NCBI RefSeq assembly: GCF_003732225.1
Contig: NZ_MOBJ01000034.1
Coordinates: 1 to 64,000 of the forward strand
Length of the DNA: 64,000 nucleotides
Source of the DNA: Pseudomonas brassicacearum
GTDB lineage: Bacteria > Pseudomonadota > Gammaproteobacteria > Pseudomonadales > Pseudomonadaceae
Direction: 5' to 3'
The position numbers were made by a program, and so were the translations under genes. Below, one piece after another: positions 43,952 to 52,857 of the stretch. A model generated the notes under the pieces. It ran no database searches, was not told where the DNA came from, and saw nothing but the letters and a program-made list of their open reading frames with translations. Position 1 is the first letter of the stretch; every line of letters starts with the position of its first letter.

Positions 43952-43995
43952 TTAAGGATCGTCTTATATCTGTCGCCCCCACGCCTGCCTAAAGT
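43952..43995 (+). promoter_or_regulatory. RcsB-box-like site upstream of pvrS
   Basis: TTAAGGATCGTCTTATA (43952-43968) is followed after 21 bp by TAAAGT (43990-43995). A transcript from this -10 would begin almost at the ATG (44002), i.e. be leaderless, and no RBS is visible before the ATG. Either pvrS is leaderless or this -10 is not the one used. Confidence 0.45.
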
Positions 43996-44001
43996 GCCCG
44001 C

Positions 44002-46821
44002 ATGAGATTGAAGACATACCTGCATCAGATCAACCCGGTCCTTTCCACTCCCAATGCAGCCCGACGTTTGCTGCGCATTTTTGCCCTGGTGTTGCTGATC
44101 GGCATCCTGGGCGGCGTCTATAATTTCCTGTTGTTCACGTTCAACAATGAAATCTCCCAACGCCGCGGCTACATGAGCAGCGCGATTGCCGAAGCCCACA
44201 CGTTTTTCACCACCCGCGAAGCCCTGCTGGAAAGCCTTAGCCTGTCAGCCACGCGTAAATCCGGAGTCGAGCCGCCGGTATCCGAGGAAGAAATTTACCT
44301 GCTGCTGGGCAATGTTCCCGGCAAGCAGTGGAGCATTTGGCTGACGGAGCGCATGCGCGACTACCTGAAAGCCAAACAGGTCAATTTGATCTATGTCAGC
44401 AGCGGTGCCGACGCTCACGTGGCACGCCTGTACAGCACAACGCCGGTGGTGAACGCGTTTCCCGAAGCCATGTTGAACCAGTTGGAAACCCTTAAACGCG
44501 ACAACGCGCCAGCGCTTGAGGAACTGTGGCTGACCCATCAATCAGCCAGCCATTCGCAGCTCTACATTTTCCTTCGCCTGGATGAGCGCGACGTAAGCTC
44601 CGGCTGGCTGGGGCTGGAAATGGATGGTCAGGAAGTCTCCAGCGCGTTGAACGACCACAGCGTGGGCGAGTTCATGATGTTCAACTCTCAGGGCATGCTG
44701 TTGTTCACCAACAGCCATACGGCGCAGCTGAGTCAAAACCTGTTGCAGCTTCAGCGTCAGGACTTCTTCGGGTTTGTCGGCCAGGGCTGGCTGCCCGACC
44801 ATTTGGTGATCCGCAAGCAATTGAAATCTTCGGATTGGCAACTGGTGTACTCCATCAATTTGCGCGCGGTGATGTCAGCATTGTGGCCACAGCTGGGCGG
44901 GGCGTTGCTGTTCTGCCTGCTCAGCATCAGCCTGGTGTGGCTGCTGATCCGTCGCATGGAGCACCGTTTCATCACCCCGGCGATCCACCGTATTCAGGCG
45001 TTGGTCGAAAGCGAGCTGTTCAGCCGCGATGTGATCCAGACCGCCCCCGTGGCCCTGTGCGTATTACGCCGCACCGACGGCCAGGTGGTGCTGGAAAACA
45101 CGCTGTCCCAGCAGTGGCTGGGCCAGGGCGGTGAACGGGAGCAACTGTGCCCTGGCTGGATCCGGCAAGCTTTCGATACCGTGGCGCCCGCCCTCACCGA
45201 TTACTTTGAAACCGCCGATGGCCGGCACCTTTACCTGAGCTGCGCGCCCACACGCTATAAGGGCGAAGACGTCTTGCTCTGTGCCTTCAGCGACATCAGC
45301 GCACGCACCCAGATCGAAGAGGCGCTGGAACAGGCGCGGCAGATGGCCGACACCGCCAATGAAGCCAAGACCTTGTTTCTGGCCACCATGAGCCATGAAA
45401 TTCGCACGCCACTGTATGGCGTGCTGGGCACCCTCGAATTGCTGGCGCGCACCCGTCTGGATGTCCAGCAAAAAGATTATCTGCGTGCGATCGAAAGTTC
45501 CTCGGCGACCTTGCTGCAACTGATTTGCGATGTACTCGACGTGTCGAAGATCGAAGCCGGACAACTGGCCCTGGAGTTGAGCGAGTTTTCAGCTCTGGAG
45601 CTGGTGCAGGAGGTGATCCAGGGGTATGCCGCTGCGGCCCGGAACAAGGATTTGCAACTCTACGCCTGCCTGGACCCTCAAGTGCCGGATCGGGTGATCG
45701 GTGATGTCAGCAGAATCCGCCAGATCCTCAATAACCTGTTGAACAATGCCGTCAAGTTCACCGACTCAGGGCGGGTAGTGCTGCGGCTCAGGCTGCTGAG
45801 CCGCGAAGGCGAGCGCGTCAGCCTGCAATGGCAAGTCTCGGACACGGGCAAAGGCATCGCCCAGGTCGATCAACCGTTCATTTTCGAGCCTTTCTACCAA
45901 ACCGAAGGCAACACCAATGTGGTGGCCGGCACGGGTCTTGGCCTGCCGATCTGCCAGCGCCTGACCCACTTGATGAACGGCAGTATCCGCATGGTCAGTG
46001 AACTCGGGCTGGGTAGCAGTTTTTCCCTGACTCTGCCGCTTGAAGAGCCCTCAGCCGCTTCAGTGCCGATCGCCATGACGGGGCTGTTGCCGGAAGTCGT
46101 CTACGTGGTCTCGCCGATACGCGAGCTGGCCGAGGTCATCAGCGGCTGGTTGCGTCGCTGGGGGGCCCGTCCGCACATCGGCCGTCCGTCACGCCTGGAC
46201 CTCGCCTCACAAAACGTGTTGATCGAGCTGCACCCAGGCATTCTCGAACAGCGTCTGGCACCCGAGTGGACCGGCCCGTTGGTGCTGGCCACCGGCGATG
46301 GCTGCAACGAACCGCAGATCATGTCCGGCGGCTGGAAGGTCAACCTCAACCACCTGCAAGCCATTCATCAGGCGGTCTGCCAGGCTCAAGGCCTGTGGGT
46401 GGTCAAGCCCCAGGAGCACAGCGAGCCACGAGAAATGGAAAAACTGCACCTGCATATCCTGGTCGCCGAAGACAACGTTATCAATCAGTTGATCCTGTGC
46501 GATCAACTGGAAGAGCTCGGCTGCACCGTGAAACTGGCGTCCAACGGCGAAGAAGCACTGGCGATCTGGCGCAGCGAAAATTTCGACATCGTCCTGAGCG
46601 ACGTGAACATGCCCAGACTCAATGGCTACGAACTGGCTCGGGAACTGCGCCGACAAGGTTGTACAACACCGATCATCGGGGCTACCGCCAACGCCATGCG
46701 CGGTGAAGAAGCGTTGTGCCTGGCGGCAGGAATGAATCACTGCCTGGTCAAGCCTTTTACGTTGCGGGCCTTGTTCAATTACCTGGCGCCTTATGAAAGA
46801 ACAGCCCATGAAGCCGTGTAG
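44002..46821 (+). CDS. pvrS: Hybrid sensor kinase, PvrS-like
   Basis: This is a 939-residue inner-membrane hybrid kinase. TM1 is at about 24-46, a periplasmic sensor at about 47-285 and TM2 at about 288-312 (GGALLFCLLSISLVWLLI). A PAS-like segment is near 340-445, and HisKA follows with the phospho-His at residue 465 in LATMSHEIRTPLYGVLG. The ATPase domain has NLLNNAVKFT and GTGLGLPI. The C-terminal receiver has phospho-Asp 867 in VLSDVNMPR. There is no Hpt domain, so it needs the Hpt of the RcsC-like protein to reach a response regulator. Order and architecture match PvrS of P. aeruginosa PAPI-1; RocS-type proteins are the other close relatives. Confidence 0.88.
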   Translation: MRLKTYLHQINPVLSTPNAARRLLRIFALVLLIGILGGVYNFLLFTFNNEISQRRGYMSSAIAEAHTFFTTREALLESLSLSATRKSGVEPPVSEEEIYLLLGNVPGKQWSIWLTERMRDYLKAKQVNLIYVSSGADAHVARLYSTTPVVNAFPEAMLNQLETLKRDNAPALEELWLTHQSASHSQLYIFLRLDERDVSSGWLGLEMDGQEVSSALNDHSVGEFMMFNSQGMLLFTNSHTAQLSQNLLQLQRQDFFGFVGQGWLPDHLVIRKQLKSSDWQLVYSINLRAVMSALWPQLGGALLFCLLSISLVWLLIRRMEHRFITPAIHRIQALVESELFSRDVIQTAPVALCVLRRTDGQVVLENTLSQQWLGQGGEREQLCPGWIRQAFDTVAPALTDYFETADGRHLYLSCAPTRYKGEDVLLCAFSDISARTQIEEALEQARQMADTANEAKTLFLATMSHEIRTPLYGVLGTLELLARTRLDVQQKDYLRAIESSSATLLQLICDVLDVSKIEAGQLALELSEFSALELVQEVIQGYAAAARNKDLQLYACLDPQVPDRVIGDVSRIRQILNNLLNNAVKFTDSGRVVLRLRLLSREGERVSLQWQVSDTGKGIAQVDQPFIFEPFYQTEGNTNVVAGTGLGLPICQRLTHLMNGSIRMVSELGLGSSFSLTLPLEEPSAASVPIAMTGLLPEVVYVVSPIRELAEVISGWLRRWGARPHIGRPSRLDLASQNVLIELHPGILEQRLAPEWTGPLVLATGDGCNEPQIMSGGWKVNLNHLQAIHQAVCQAQGLWVVKPQEHSEPREMEKLHLHILVAEDNVINQLILCDQLEELGCTVKLASNGEEALAIWRSENFDIVLSDVNMPRLNGYELARELRRQGCTTPIIGATANAMRGEEALCLAAGMNHCLVKPFTLRALFNYLAPYERTAHEAV

Positions 46822-47995
46822 CATTTTGATTGTCGAAGACCATCCCTTCCAGCACCTGTACCTGCAGAATTTGTTCAGCGAGTTGGGAGATTTTCATCTG
46901 GAGTCCGCGCGAGACGGCGAGGAAGCCTTGGCTCGCTTGAAAAAACGTGAATTCGACCTGGTACTCACCGACCTGCTGATGCCCGGCATGGATGGCGTGC
47001 AGTTTATCCAGGGGCTAGCGGGTTTACGCTCCAGGCCCGCACTGGCGATCATGAGTGCCACCTCGCGGCGCATGTTGATGGGCGCAAGTCTGGTGGCCCG
47101 TAATCTGGGGGTGAAGGTTATCGGGCTGATTTCCAAACCGGTGAAGGCCACCGCCCTGCGCAACCTGACTGATCAGCTCATGGGGCTGCGCCATGCGGCC
47201 CGGCCTTCGCCCGCGCCGGGCATTGACCGTCAGGCGATCCTTGAAGCCCTGGACAACGGTGAACTGCAGGCCTGGTTTCAACCCAAGAAAGCCTTGGCCA
47301 ATGGTCGCATTGTTGCTTCCGAAGCCCTGGTTCGATGGATGCACCCCGAGCACGGAATGCTGCTCCCGGGAATGTTCCTGCCAGCGCTCAAGGCGTTCGA
47401 TCTGGAAGAACGCCTGTTGTGGCAAGTGCTGGGGCAGGCTATCAATGCCCAGGCCCAATGGCGCGACCAGGGTTACGATATTCCGGTGTCGATCAACCTG
47501 CCCACGCACCTGTTGAACAGTCATGACCTGGCGGATCGCATTCTTGAATTTGTCCACGCGCATCAAGGGGTGCCGGGGAGAATTTGCTTTGAACTAATGG
47601 AGTGTTCCTTGCCTCAGGACATCAGCAATTTTTACGCTGGAGCCTGCCGTTTGCGGATCATGGGTTTCGGCCTGTCGCAAGATGATTTCGGCAAGGGTTA
47701 CAGCTCCTACATGAACTTGGTGTCGACGCCTTTTACCGAGCTGAAGATCGATCGGGCGCTGGTCCAGGGATGCAACGAAAACGAAGAGCTGGCCCAGGCG
47801 CTGACCAGCATTGTCGCCCTTGGGCGGCAATTGGGCCTGACCGTGGTGGCCGAAGGCGTCGAAACCGCGCAGGAACTTGCTCTGTTGCGTAAAATCGACT
47901 GCACTCAGGTCCAGGGGTTCCTGATTTCTCACGCTGTGTCTTCGGATCAGTTCCAGCAATTGCTGACCCATGACGGTCCGGCAAGCGCGTATTGA
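46808..47995 (+). CDS. pvrR: REC-EAL cyclic-di-GMP phosphodiesterase, PvrR/RocR-like
   Basis: This is a 395-residue response regulator with c-di-GMP phosphodiesterase output. The receiver (about 1-125) has phospho-Asp 55 in DLVLTDLLMPGMDG. The EAL domain (about 140-385) keeps the catalytic residues: Glu 172 in SEALVRWMHP, Asn in SINLPTHL, Glu in FELMECS, Asp pair in QDDFGKGYSS, Lys in LKIDRALVQG and Glu in VVAEGVETAQ. It is therefore predicted active, lowering c-di-GMP. The ATG at 46808 overlaps the end of pvrS by 14 bases; an earlier ATG at 46793 is possible. In P. aeruginosa PvrR and RcsB act oppositely on cupD. Confidence 0.9.
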   Translation: MKPCSILIVEDHPFQHLYLQNLFSELGDFHLESARDGEEALARLKKREFDLVLTDLLMPGMDGVQFIQGLAGLRSRPALAIMSATSRRMLMGASLVARNLGVKVIGLISKPVKATALRNLTDQLMGLRHAARPSPAPGIDRQAILEALDNGELQAWFQPKKALANGRIVASEALVRWMHPEHGMLLPGMFLPALKAFDLEERLLWQVLGQAINAQAQWRDQGYDIPVSINLPTHLLNSHDLADRILEFVHAHQGVPGRICFELMECSLPQDISNFYAGACRLRIMGFGLSQDDFGKGYSSYMNLVSTPFTELKIDRALVQGCNENEELAQALTSIVALGRQLGLTVVAEGVETAQELALLRKIDCTQVQGFLISHAVSSDQFQQLLTHDGPASAY

Positions 47996-48039
47996 CCCGC
48001 AGAAACGTGCGCTTGAACGTCTCTTGCTTCGAGGTCACT

Positions 48040-48084
48040 GTGCACAACCGCTTTCGACTCACCTCCTGCTTGGCTGCGCAATGA
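48040..48084 (+). CDS. Possible 14-codon coupling peptide before rcsC
   Basis: A GTG at 48040 has GAGGT five bases upstream, a much better RBS than any start of the kinase gene. It opens a frame of 14 codons (VHNRFRLTSCLAAQ) whose TGA overlaps the ATG of the kinase at 48081 as ATGA. This is the arrangement of a translational-coupling leader. No homology is known to me; it could be fortuitous. Confidence 0.35.
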   Translation: MHNRFRLTSCLAAQ

Positions 48085-51000
48085 ATCATCCCAACGCCTT
48101 GCTTGAGAAACTGGCCAGCAGCTCCCTGCGCCTGAACAAAGGCCTGACAGTGCTCTGCGCAACGGTGCTGCTGTTGATCGGCATCAGCGCTTGGGGTGTG
48201 CAGCGAATGCTCGAGGAACAGCACGACACAGTGAGATTTCACTTTGCCCGGCTACTGGAGAATCTGCGCGAACAGGAAGCCTTCCTCAATGAAGTCTCGC
48301 AGCAGAGTGCCAAGGGCGAACTGCTGGCCTCACTGCCCTCCCCGATGGCGTTGCAAAAATTACTGCCCGATGAAAGACCTGATGTTTATGAAGGGCGGCA
48401 GTTCTCGTTCTCCCTACCATTCAGCGTGAAGGTCAATCCCGAGAAAGTCGCGCTCAGCCAACACCCCAAAGTCTTTACATTGGCCGCGCACCTGGCCGAT
48501 GACTACAGCGCCTTCTGGTCCGCCTCACACTATCAGTCACCGCAGGTTTTCCTGTTCAACGTCCCGGATAACTTCGACATCGCCGTGCCCGCTGCCGGAC
48601 GACTGCGCGGCGCCGGTCAGATTCAGGGCGGTGAATTCGTCGAGGTAATGAAGCACGTTCTGCAGCGACTGCACGACAAGAATCCAAAGCCGCTGGACAG
48701 CAGGATTCACTGGGTGCAATACACCACGGCACCCGAGGACGTTACCTCCCCGTCCATCCTCGGCTACGTCAACATTGACCTGTCCTCGATCCAATTGAAC
48801 ATTGAGGGAGCCAGCCACTGGGCGGTTGTCGCTTCACTGTTGAATCTATCGCAGGTCAATAACATCGAGAGAATCATGCAGTGGTCGATCTATGACCATT
48901 TCACCCTCATCGCGCCCTCGGGCGAGGCGCTGATCGGCGCGCTGAAACCTGAGTCAAGGCTCAATGAAGGACTGAACTTCAATAGTGACGGGCTGGTGTT
49001 CAAAGTATCGAGCCCCGGCGAGCCACACTGGACAGCCATCTACGTCATCAGTTTAAAGAGCTTTCTGAATTATGCCTTGTGGCCCTTGCTCAGCCTGTTG
49101 GCGTTGTTGCTGGCGGGTCTGGGTTGCGGCTGGGCCTTCAGTCGCTGGTACAAAACCCGAGTGGTACTCCCCGCGCATCGAGCCCACGCAAGCATTGCCG
49201 AAAGCGAAGCCTTCAGCCGCGCCGTCATCGACACCGCACCTACCGGCCTGTGCGTGGTGCGCCGCAGCGATCATAAAGTGTTGCTGGAAAACCAGCGCGC
49301 CCAGCAATGGCAAGACACCGCCAAACTGATTGCCGCCCTCAACCAGCAACACGGCCTCACCGAGCCAGGACAGGCCGATCTGGAGATCGACGGCCGTCAC
49401 CTGCACGTCGCTTTCATTTCCACCCGCTATCAAGGTCAGGACGCCTGGCTCTGTGCCTTCCATGACGTCACCCGCCATATCGAAGACGCGGCGGCGCTGG
49501 AAGAAGCACGCCGGACTGCCGACTCGGCGAATGAGGCCAAGACCCGGTTTCTGGCCACCATGAGCCATGAAATCCGCACACCACTGTACGGCGTGCTAGG
49601 CACCCTGGAACTGCTGGGATTGACCCCGCTTGAGCCGCGTCAGCAGAACTACCTGCACACCATCCAACGCTCCTCCGCAACCTTGTTTCAGTTGATCAGC
49701 GATGTGCTGGATGTGTCGAAGATCGAGTCCGGGCAAATGACCATCGAGATCCAGGAGTTCTGCCCCCTGGAGCTGACGGAAGACACCCTGCGCACCTACA
49801 GTGCCTTCGCCCAGGTCAAGGGGTTGCAGCTCTATGCCTGTATCGATGCGGCGCTGCCTGACCGGGTGCGCGGTGATCCACTGCGCATCCGGCAAATTCT
49901 CAACAACCTGCTGAGCAATGCCATCAAGTTCACCGACAACGGGCGGGTTGTACTGCGAGTTCGGGTGCTGGAAACCAGCGGTGGAAAAGTCAGCCTGGAA
50001 TGGCAGGTCAGCGACTCGGGCATCGGCATTTCCCAAGCCCAGCAGACGCAATTGTTCGACCCGTTTTATCAGGTCCGCGATACCTCCAGTGAAGCCGGTG
50101 CGGGATTGGGCCTGGCGATTTGCCGGTGGCTGTGTGAGCTGATGGCCGGCCAGTTGAAAGTGGTCAGCGAACCGGGCCTGGGTAGCAGCTTCTCTCTGCA
50201 ATTGGCGCTTGAGTGCTTGCCGGGAGAACTGGCCGACTGCCCTGAATTCGAATCAGGAGCGCCGGCTGTTTATGTCCGGGCGCCAGCGCAGGAGTTGGCT
50301 CAACATCTCTGCGCCTGGCTGAACCGCCTCGGTGTAGAGGCCAGGCTGGTGAACGCCGATACGAAACAAACGCAGCCCTCGGCGCTGCTGGTGGATATGT
50401 TGCCGTCTGGCAACGAACTGCCTTGGCCCGGTCCACGGATTATCGCCACGACAGGAGGCCGCAACCCACCTGAGTACTCGGGCGATGGCTGGGAAGTCGA
50501 CGCCCATGATATCCGTGCAATTGCCTGGGCCGTCAGCTTTGCGCACCAAGGCACCAGCGCACAAAACCACCTGCCCTCACCCGAGAAAACCCGCCACCTT
50601 GATCTGCATATCCTGGTGGCCGAAGACAACCCCATCAACTCGGCGATCATCAAGGAACAACTGGAAGCGCTGGGCTGCTCGGTAGTCGTCGGAGCCAATG
50701 GTGAACAGGCCCTGGCGCAGTGGCTGCCCGGATTGTTCGATCTGGTACTGACCGACGTCAACATGCCAATCATGAATGGCTATGAATTGGCCAAGGCTCT
50801 GCGTCAACATGATGCGGATTTGCCCATTATCGGGGTGACCGCCAATGCCCTGCGCGAGGAAGGTGAACGCTGCGCCGCCGTGGGTATGAACGCCTGGCTC
50901 GTCAAACCCCTGAACCTGCATACCTTGCGCGCGCAATTGTTGAAACACTGCAAGATAGCCGTGCCCGCGCAAGCCATCACCACCGATGACAGCCGTGCGC

Positions 51001-51299
51001 CTGAGGATGCCGCTGACCAGGTTCAGCTATCGCCTAAAATGCGCGAACTGTTTATCAGCACCCTGCAACAGGACAGGCAGACCACGCTTGCAGCGCTGGA
51101 CAGTGGCGATGCCAGTGCCGTTGCGCGACAACTGCACAGCATGGCCGGGGCATTGGGTGCTGTGCAGGCCGGTGCCATGGCGATTGCCTTCACCGAACTG
51201 GAGTGCCGGTTGATGGGCTTGACGGTCACGCCAGCCCTGGCGCTGGAGGTCAGGCAAAAGCTGGAACGGCTAACGGCTTTACTGGATGCTCTTGAGTAA
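48081..51299 (+). CDS. rcsC: Unorthodox sensor kinase with REC and Hpt, RcsC-like
   Basis: This is a 1072-residue membrane kinase. TM1 is near 18-40, a periplasmic sensor at about 41-325, TM2 near 328-355 (ALWPLLSLLALLLAGLGCGW), and a PAS-like segment follows. HisKA has His 496 in ATMSHEIRTPLYGVLG, then an ATPase domain (NLLSNAIKFT, GAGLGLAI), a receiver with Asp 892 in VLTDVNMPIMNG, and a C-terminal Hpt with His 1019 in QLHSMAGALG. It can run a full His-Asp-His-Asp relay to the RcsB-like regulator and may accept phosphate from PvrS. The start is uncertain: an in-frame ATG at 47970 overlaps pvrR, but 48081 gives a compact cytoplasmic N-terminus. Confidence 0.9.
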   Translation: MNHPNALLEKLASSSLRLNKGLTVLCATVLLLIGISAWGVQRMLEEQHDTVRFHFARLLENLREQEAFLNEVSQQSAKGELLASLPSPMALQKLLPDERPDVYEGRQFSFSLPFSVKVNPEKVALSQHPKVFTLAAHLADDYSAFWSASHYQSPQVFLFNVPDNFDIAVPAAGRLRGAGQIQGGEFVEVMKHVLQRLHDKNPKPLDSRIHWVQYTTAPEDVTSPSILGYVNIDLSSIQLNIEGASHWAVVASLLNLSQVNNIERIMQWSIYDHFTLIAPSGEALIGALKPESRLNEGLNFNSDGLVFKVSSPGEPHWTAIYVISLKSFLNYALWPLLSLLALLLAGLGCGWAFSRWYKTRVVLPAHRAHASIAESEAFSRAVIDTAPTGLCVVRRSDHKVLLENQRAQQWQDTAKLIAALNQQHGLTEPGQADLEIDGRHLHVAFISTRYQGQDAWLCAFHDVTRHIEDAAALEEARRTADSANEAKTRFLATMSHEIRTPLYGVLGTLELLGLTPLEPRQQNYLHTIQRSSATLFQLISDVLDVSKIESGQMTIEIQEFCPLELTEDTLRTYSAFAQVKGLQLYACIDAALPDRVRGDPLRIRQILNNLLSNAIKFTDNGRVVLRVRVLETSGGKVSLEWQVSDSGIGISQAQQTQLFDPFYQVRDTSSEAGAGLGLAICRWLCELMAGQLKVVSEPGLGSSFSLQLALECLPGELADCPEFESGAPAVYVRAPAQELAQHLCAWLNRLGVEARLVNADTKQTQPSALLVDMLPSGNELPWPGPRIIATTGGRNPPEYSGDGWEVDAHDIRAIAWAVSFAHQGTSAQNHLPSPEKTRHLDLHILVAEDNPINSAIIKEQLEALGCSVVVGANGEQALAQWLPGLFDLVLTDVNMPIMNGYELAKALRQHDADLPIIGVTANALREEGERCAAVGMNAWLVKPLNLHTLRAQLLKHCKIAVPAQAITTDDSRAPEDAADQVQLSPKMRELFISTLQQDRQTTLAALDSGDASAVARQLHSMAGALGAVQAGAMAIAFTELECRLMGLTVTPALALEVRQKLERLTALLDALE

Positions 51300-51340
51300 C
51301 CTCAATTTTCTCCCCAACGACAGACTATGGATAACCGCTC

Positions 51341-51988
51341 ATGGAAAAACTAAACGTTGTCATCGCTGACGATCACCCCATCGTGCTGCTCGGGGTACGT
51401 GAGCTGATAGAACGTGATGAGCGCTTTCGTGTGGTGGGTGAAGCGGTCTGCTCCAATGAGCTGATCAACCTGCTTGAGCGCCAGCCTGTTGACCTGGTCA
51501 TCACCGACTTCAACATGCCCGCGGACTCGCCCTACGGCGATGGCCTCAAGCTGGTGGAGTATCTGAAACGGCATTTCCCGGCGGTGCAAATCCTGGTGCT
51601 GACCATGATTTCCAACCCTTTGATCCTGACCCGGCTGCATGAACTGGGCGTGGTCGGGGTCATTCAGAAAAGCCAGCTGCACAACGAAATCCAGGTTGCT
51701 CTCAAGGCTGTCGCCAAGGGCAATCCGTTCCAAAGTGCCGGGCCGGAACCCACCTCGGTGATAGAGTCCAGCACTGCCCTGGACGATCGATTTGCCCGGT
51801 TATCGCCCAAAGAGCACGAAATACTGCGCCTGTTTGTGTCCGGGCAAAGTGTTAGCGATATCGCTCGCGGTCAGAATAGAAGTGCCAAGACCATCAGCGC
51901 ACAAAAAATATCCGCAATGCGTAAGCTGGAAGTTAACAGTGATCAGGACTTATTGAGTTACTGCATTGAACGTAAACTTTTCAACTAA
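51341..51988 (+). CDS. rcsB: LuxR-type response regulator, RcsB-like
   Basis: This is a 215-residue NarL/RcsB-type regulator. The receiver (about 1-125) has EDDHPIVLLGVRELI-like start (ADDHPIVLL here) and phospho-Asp 56 in LVITDFNMPADSP. The C-terminal HTH (about 150-210) has LSPKEHEILRLFVSGQSVSD and KTISAQKISAMRKLEV. It is the terminal acceptor of the relay from the upstream kinases and the likely activator of the fimbrial genes; candidate binding sites resembling the RcsB box lie before those genes. RocA1 is the other named relative. Confidence 0.9.
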   Translation: MEKLNVVIADDHPIVLLGVRELIERDERFRVVGEAVCSNELINLLERQPVDLVITDFNMPADSPYGDGLKLVEYLKRHFPAVQILVLTMISNPLILTRLHELGVVGVIQKSQLHNEIQVALKAVAKGNPFQSAGPEPTSVIESSTALDDRFARLSPKEHEILRLFVSGQSVSDIARGQNRSAKTISAQKISAMRKLEVNSDQDLLSYCIERKLFN

Positions 51989-52105
51989 CCAGGTTCACAC
52001 TTAAACCATAACCAATAATCGCTTATCTCCGGTCATACCCACTGTCGCTTTCAGAACCCATATGACCTGAAACATTCCACTTCATCTCGTGCCACAGAGC
52101 GTTTC

Positions 52106-52148
52106 TAAGAATCGTCTGATTTTTTTACCCGAGTCGCTTCTCTATTGT
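52106..52148 (+). promoter_or_regulatory. RcsB-box-like site and promoter of the major pilin
   Basis: TAAGAATCGTCTGATT (52106-52121) is followed after 21 bp by TATTGT (52143-52148). Its first seven bases equal the enterobacterial RcsB box start TAAGAAT. A transcript would begin near 52155, inside or next to the small hairpin GCTGCA-CCTTGA-TGCAGC at 52152-52169. Confidence 0.6.
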
Positions 52149-52151
52149 GTG

Positions 52152-52169
52152 GCTGCACCTTGATGCAGC
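52152..52169 (+). other. 5' hairpin of the pilin message
   Basis: GCTGCA and TGCAGC form a 6-bp stem with a 6-nt loop between the predicted -10 and the pilin start codon. A hairpin at or near the 5' end can protect an abundant mRNA from decay; that role is inference. Confidence 0.4.
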
Positions 52170-52198
52170 ACTTTTAAAACACACGTATGGAAATCAGA

Positions 52199-52783
52199 AT
52201 GAAAAAGCTTTCCCTGGCACTTATGACACTGTCCATGTTGGCAGCCACTGGCAACGCTTTCGCAGCAGAGCCGGGAATCACCAAAGCCGGCAGCGGCATC
52301 ATCAACTTCTCCGGCATCATTAACAACGATGCATGCTCCGTTCAAGGTTCCGACATAAAGAAGACTATTTCCGTGCCGATGGGTGAAGTGTCGATCAAAG
52401 ACATGGGCACCGCCGCAGCGCCAATTGGCAGCGGAAAATTGAGCGCCGAAAACTTTGACATGAAGATCAGCTGCAACGCCGGCACCAAAGTGTCGATGAT
52501 CTTTGAACCCAATAAAGGTACCGGTTCGGGCGTCGATAGCACTGGGGTACTGAACCTGATCGACGGCCTGGGTGCTGCAAAAAACATCGGTATCGCCCTG
52601 CTCGATGCTAATGGCGCACTGATCAACCTGAGCTCGCCCACCACGGCCAAAATCGAGAACAAACTGCAAGATGGCAGCACCTCGCTGAAGTTCTCCGCCG
52701 CTTATGTCACGACTGGCGCAGCGGGCACCGCTGTTGCCGGTCGCGGTGACGCCACCCTGCCGTTCACCCTGCAATACGAATAA
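52199..52783 (+). CDS. Major fimbrial subunit (CupD1-like)
   Basis: This is a 194-residue pilin. The signal peptide is MKKLSLALMTLSMLAATGNA-FA. The mature protein has the paired cysteines in NDACSVQG and KISCNAG and ends in GDATLPFTLQYE, the alternating hydrophobic end strand recognised by the chaperone. The ATG at 52199 is preferred over 52187 because GGAA lies at suitable spacing. It follows the RcsB-like gene and precedes chaperone and usher genes, as cupD1 does in PAPI-1. Confidence 0.87.
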   Translation: MKKLSLALMTLSMLAATGNAFAAEPGITKAGSGIINFSGIINNDACSVQGSDIKKTISVPMGEVSIKDMGTAAAPIGSGKLSAENFDMKISCNAGTKVSMIFEPNKGTGSGVDSTGVLNLIDGLGAAKNIGIALLDANGALINLSSPTTAKIENKLQDGSTSLKFSAAYVTTGAAGTAVAGRGDATLPFTLQYE

Positions 52784-52807
52784 CCGCAGGACTGGATCTG
52801 ACTGTGT

Positions 52808-52827
52808 GCGGGGCCTGTAGGCCTCGC
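52808..52827 (+). terminator. Intercistronic hairpin between pilin and chaperone
   Basis: GCGGGGCC-TGTA-GGCCTCGC forms an 8-bp stem (one G-U) followed by CATCTCTTTT. The weak T-run suggests partial termination or mRNA end protection, which would favour pilin over chaperone and usher expression. Confidence 0.5.
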
Positions 52828-52857
52828 CATCTCTTTTGAAATCAAGCGGTAATCATC

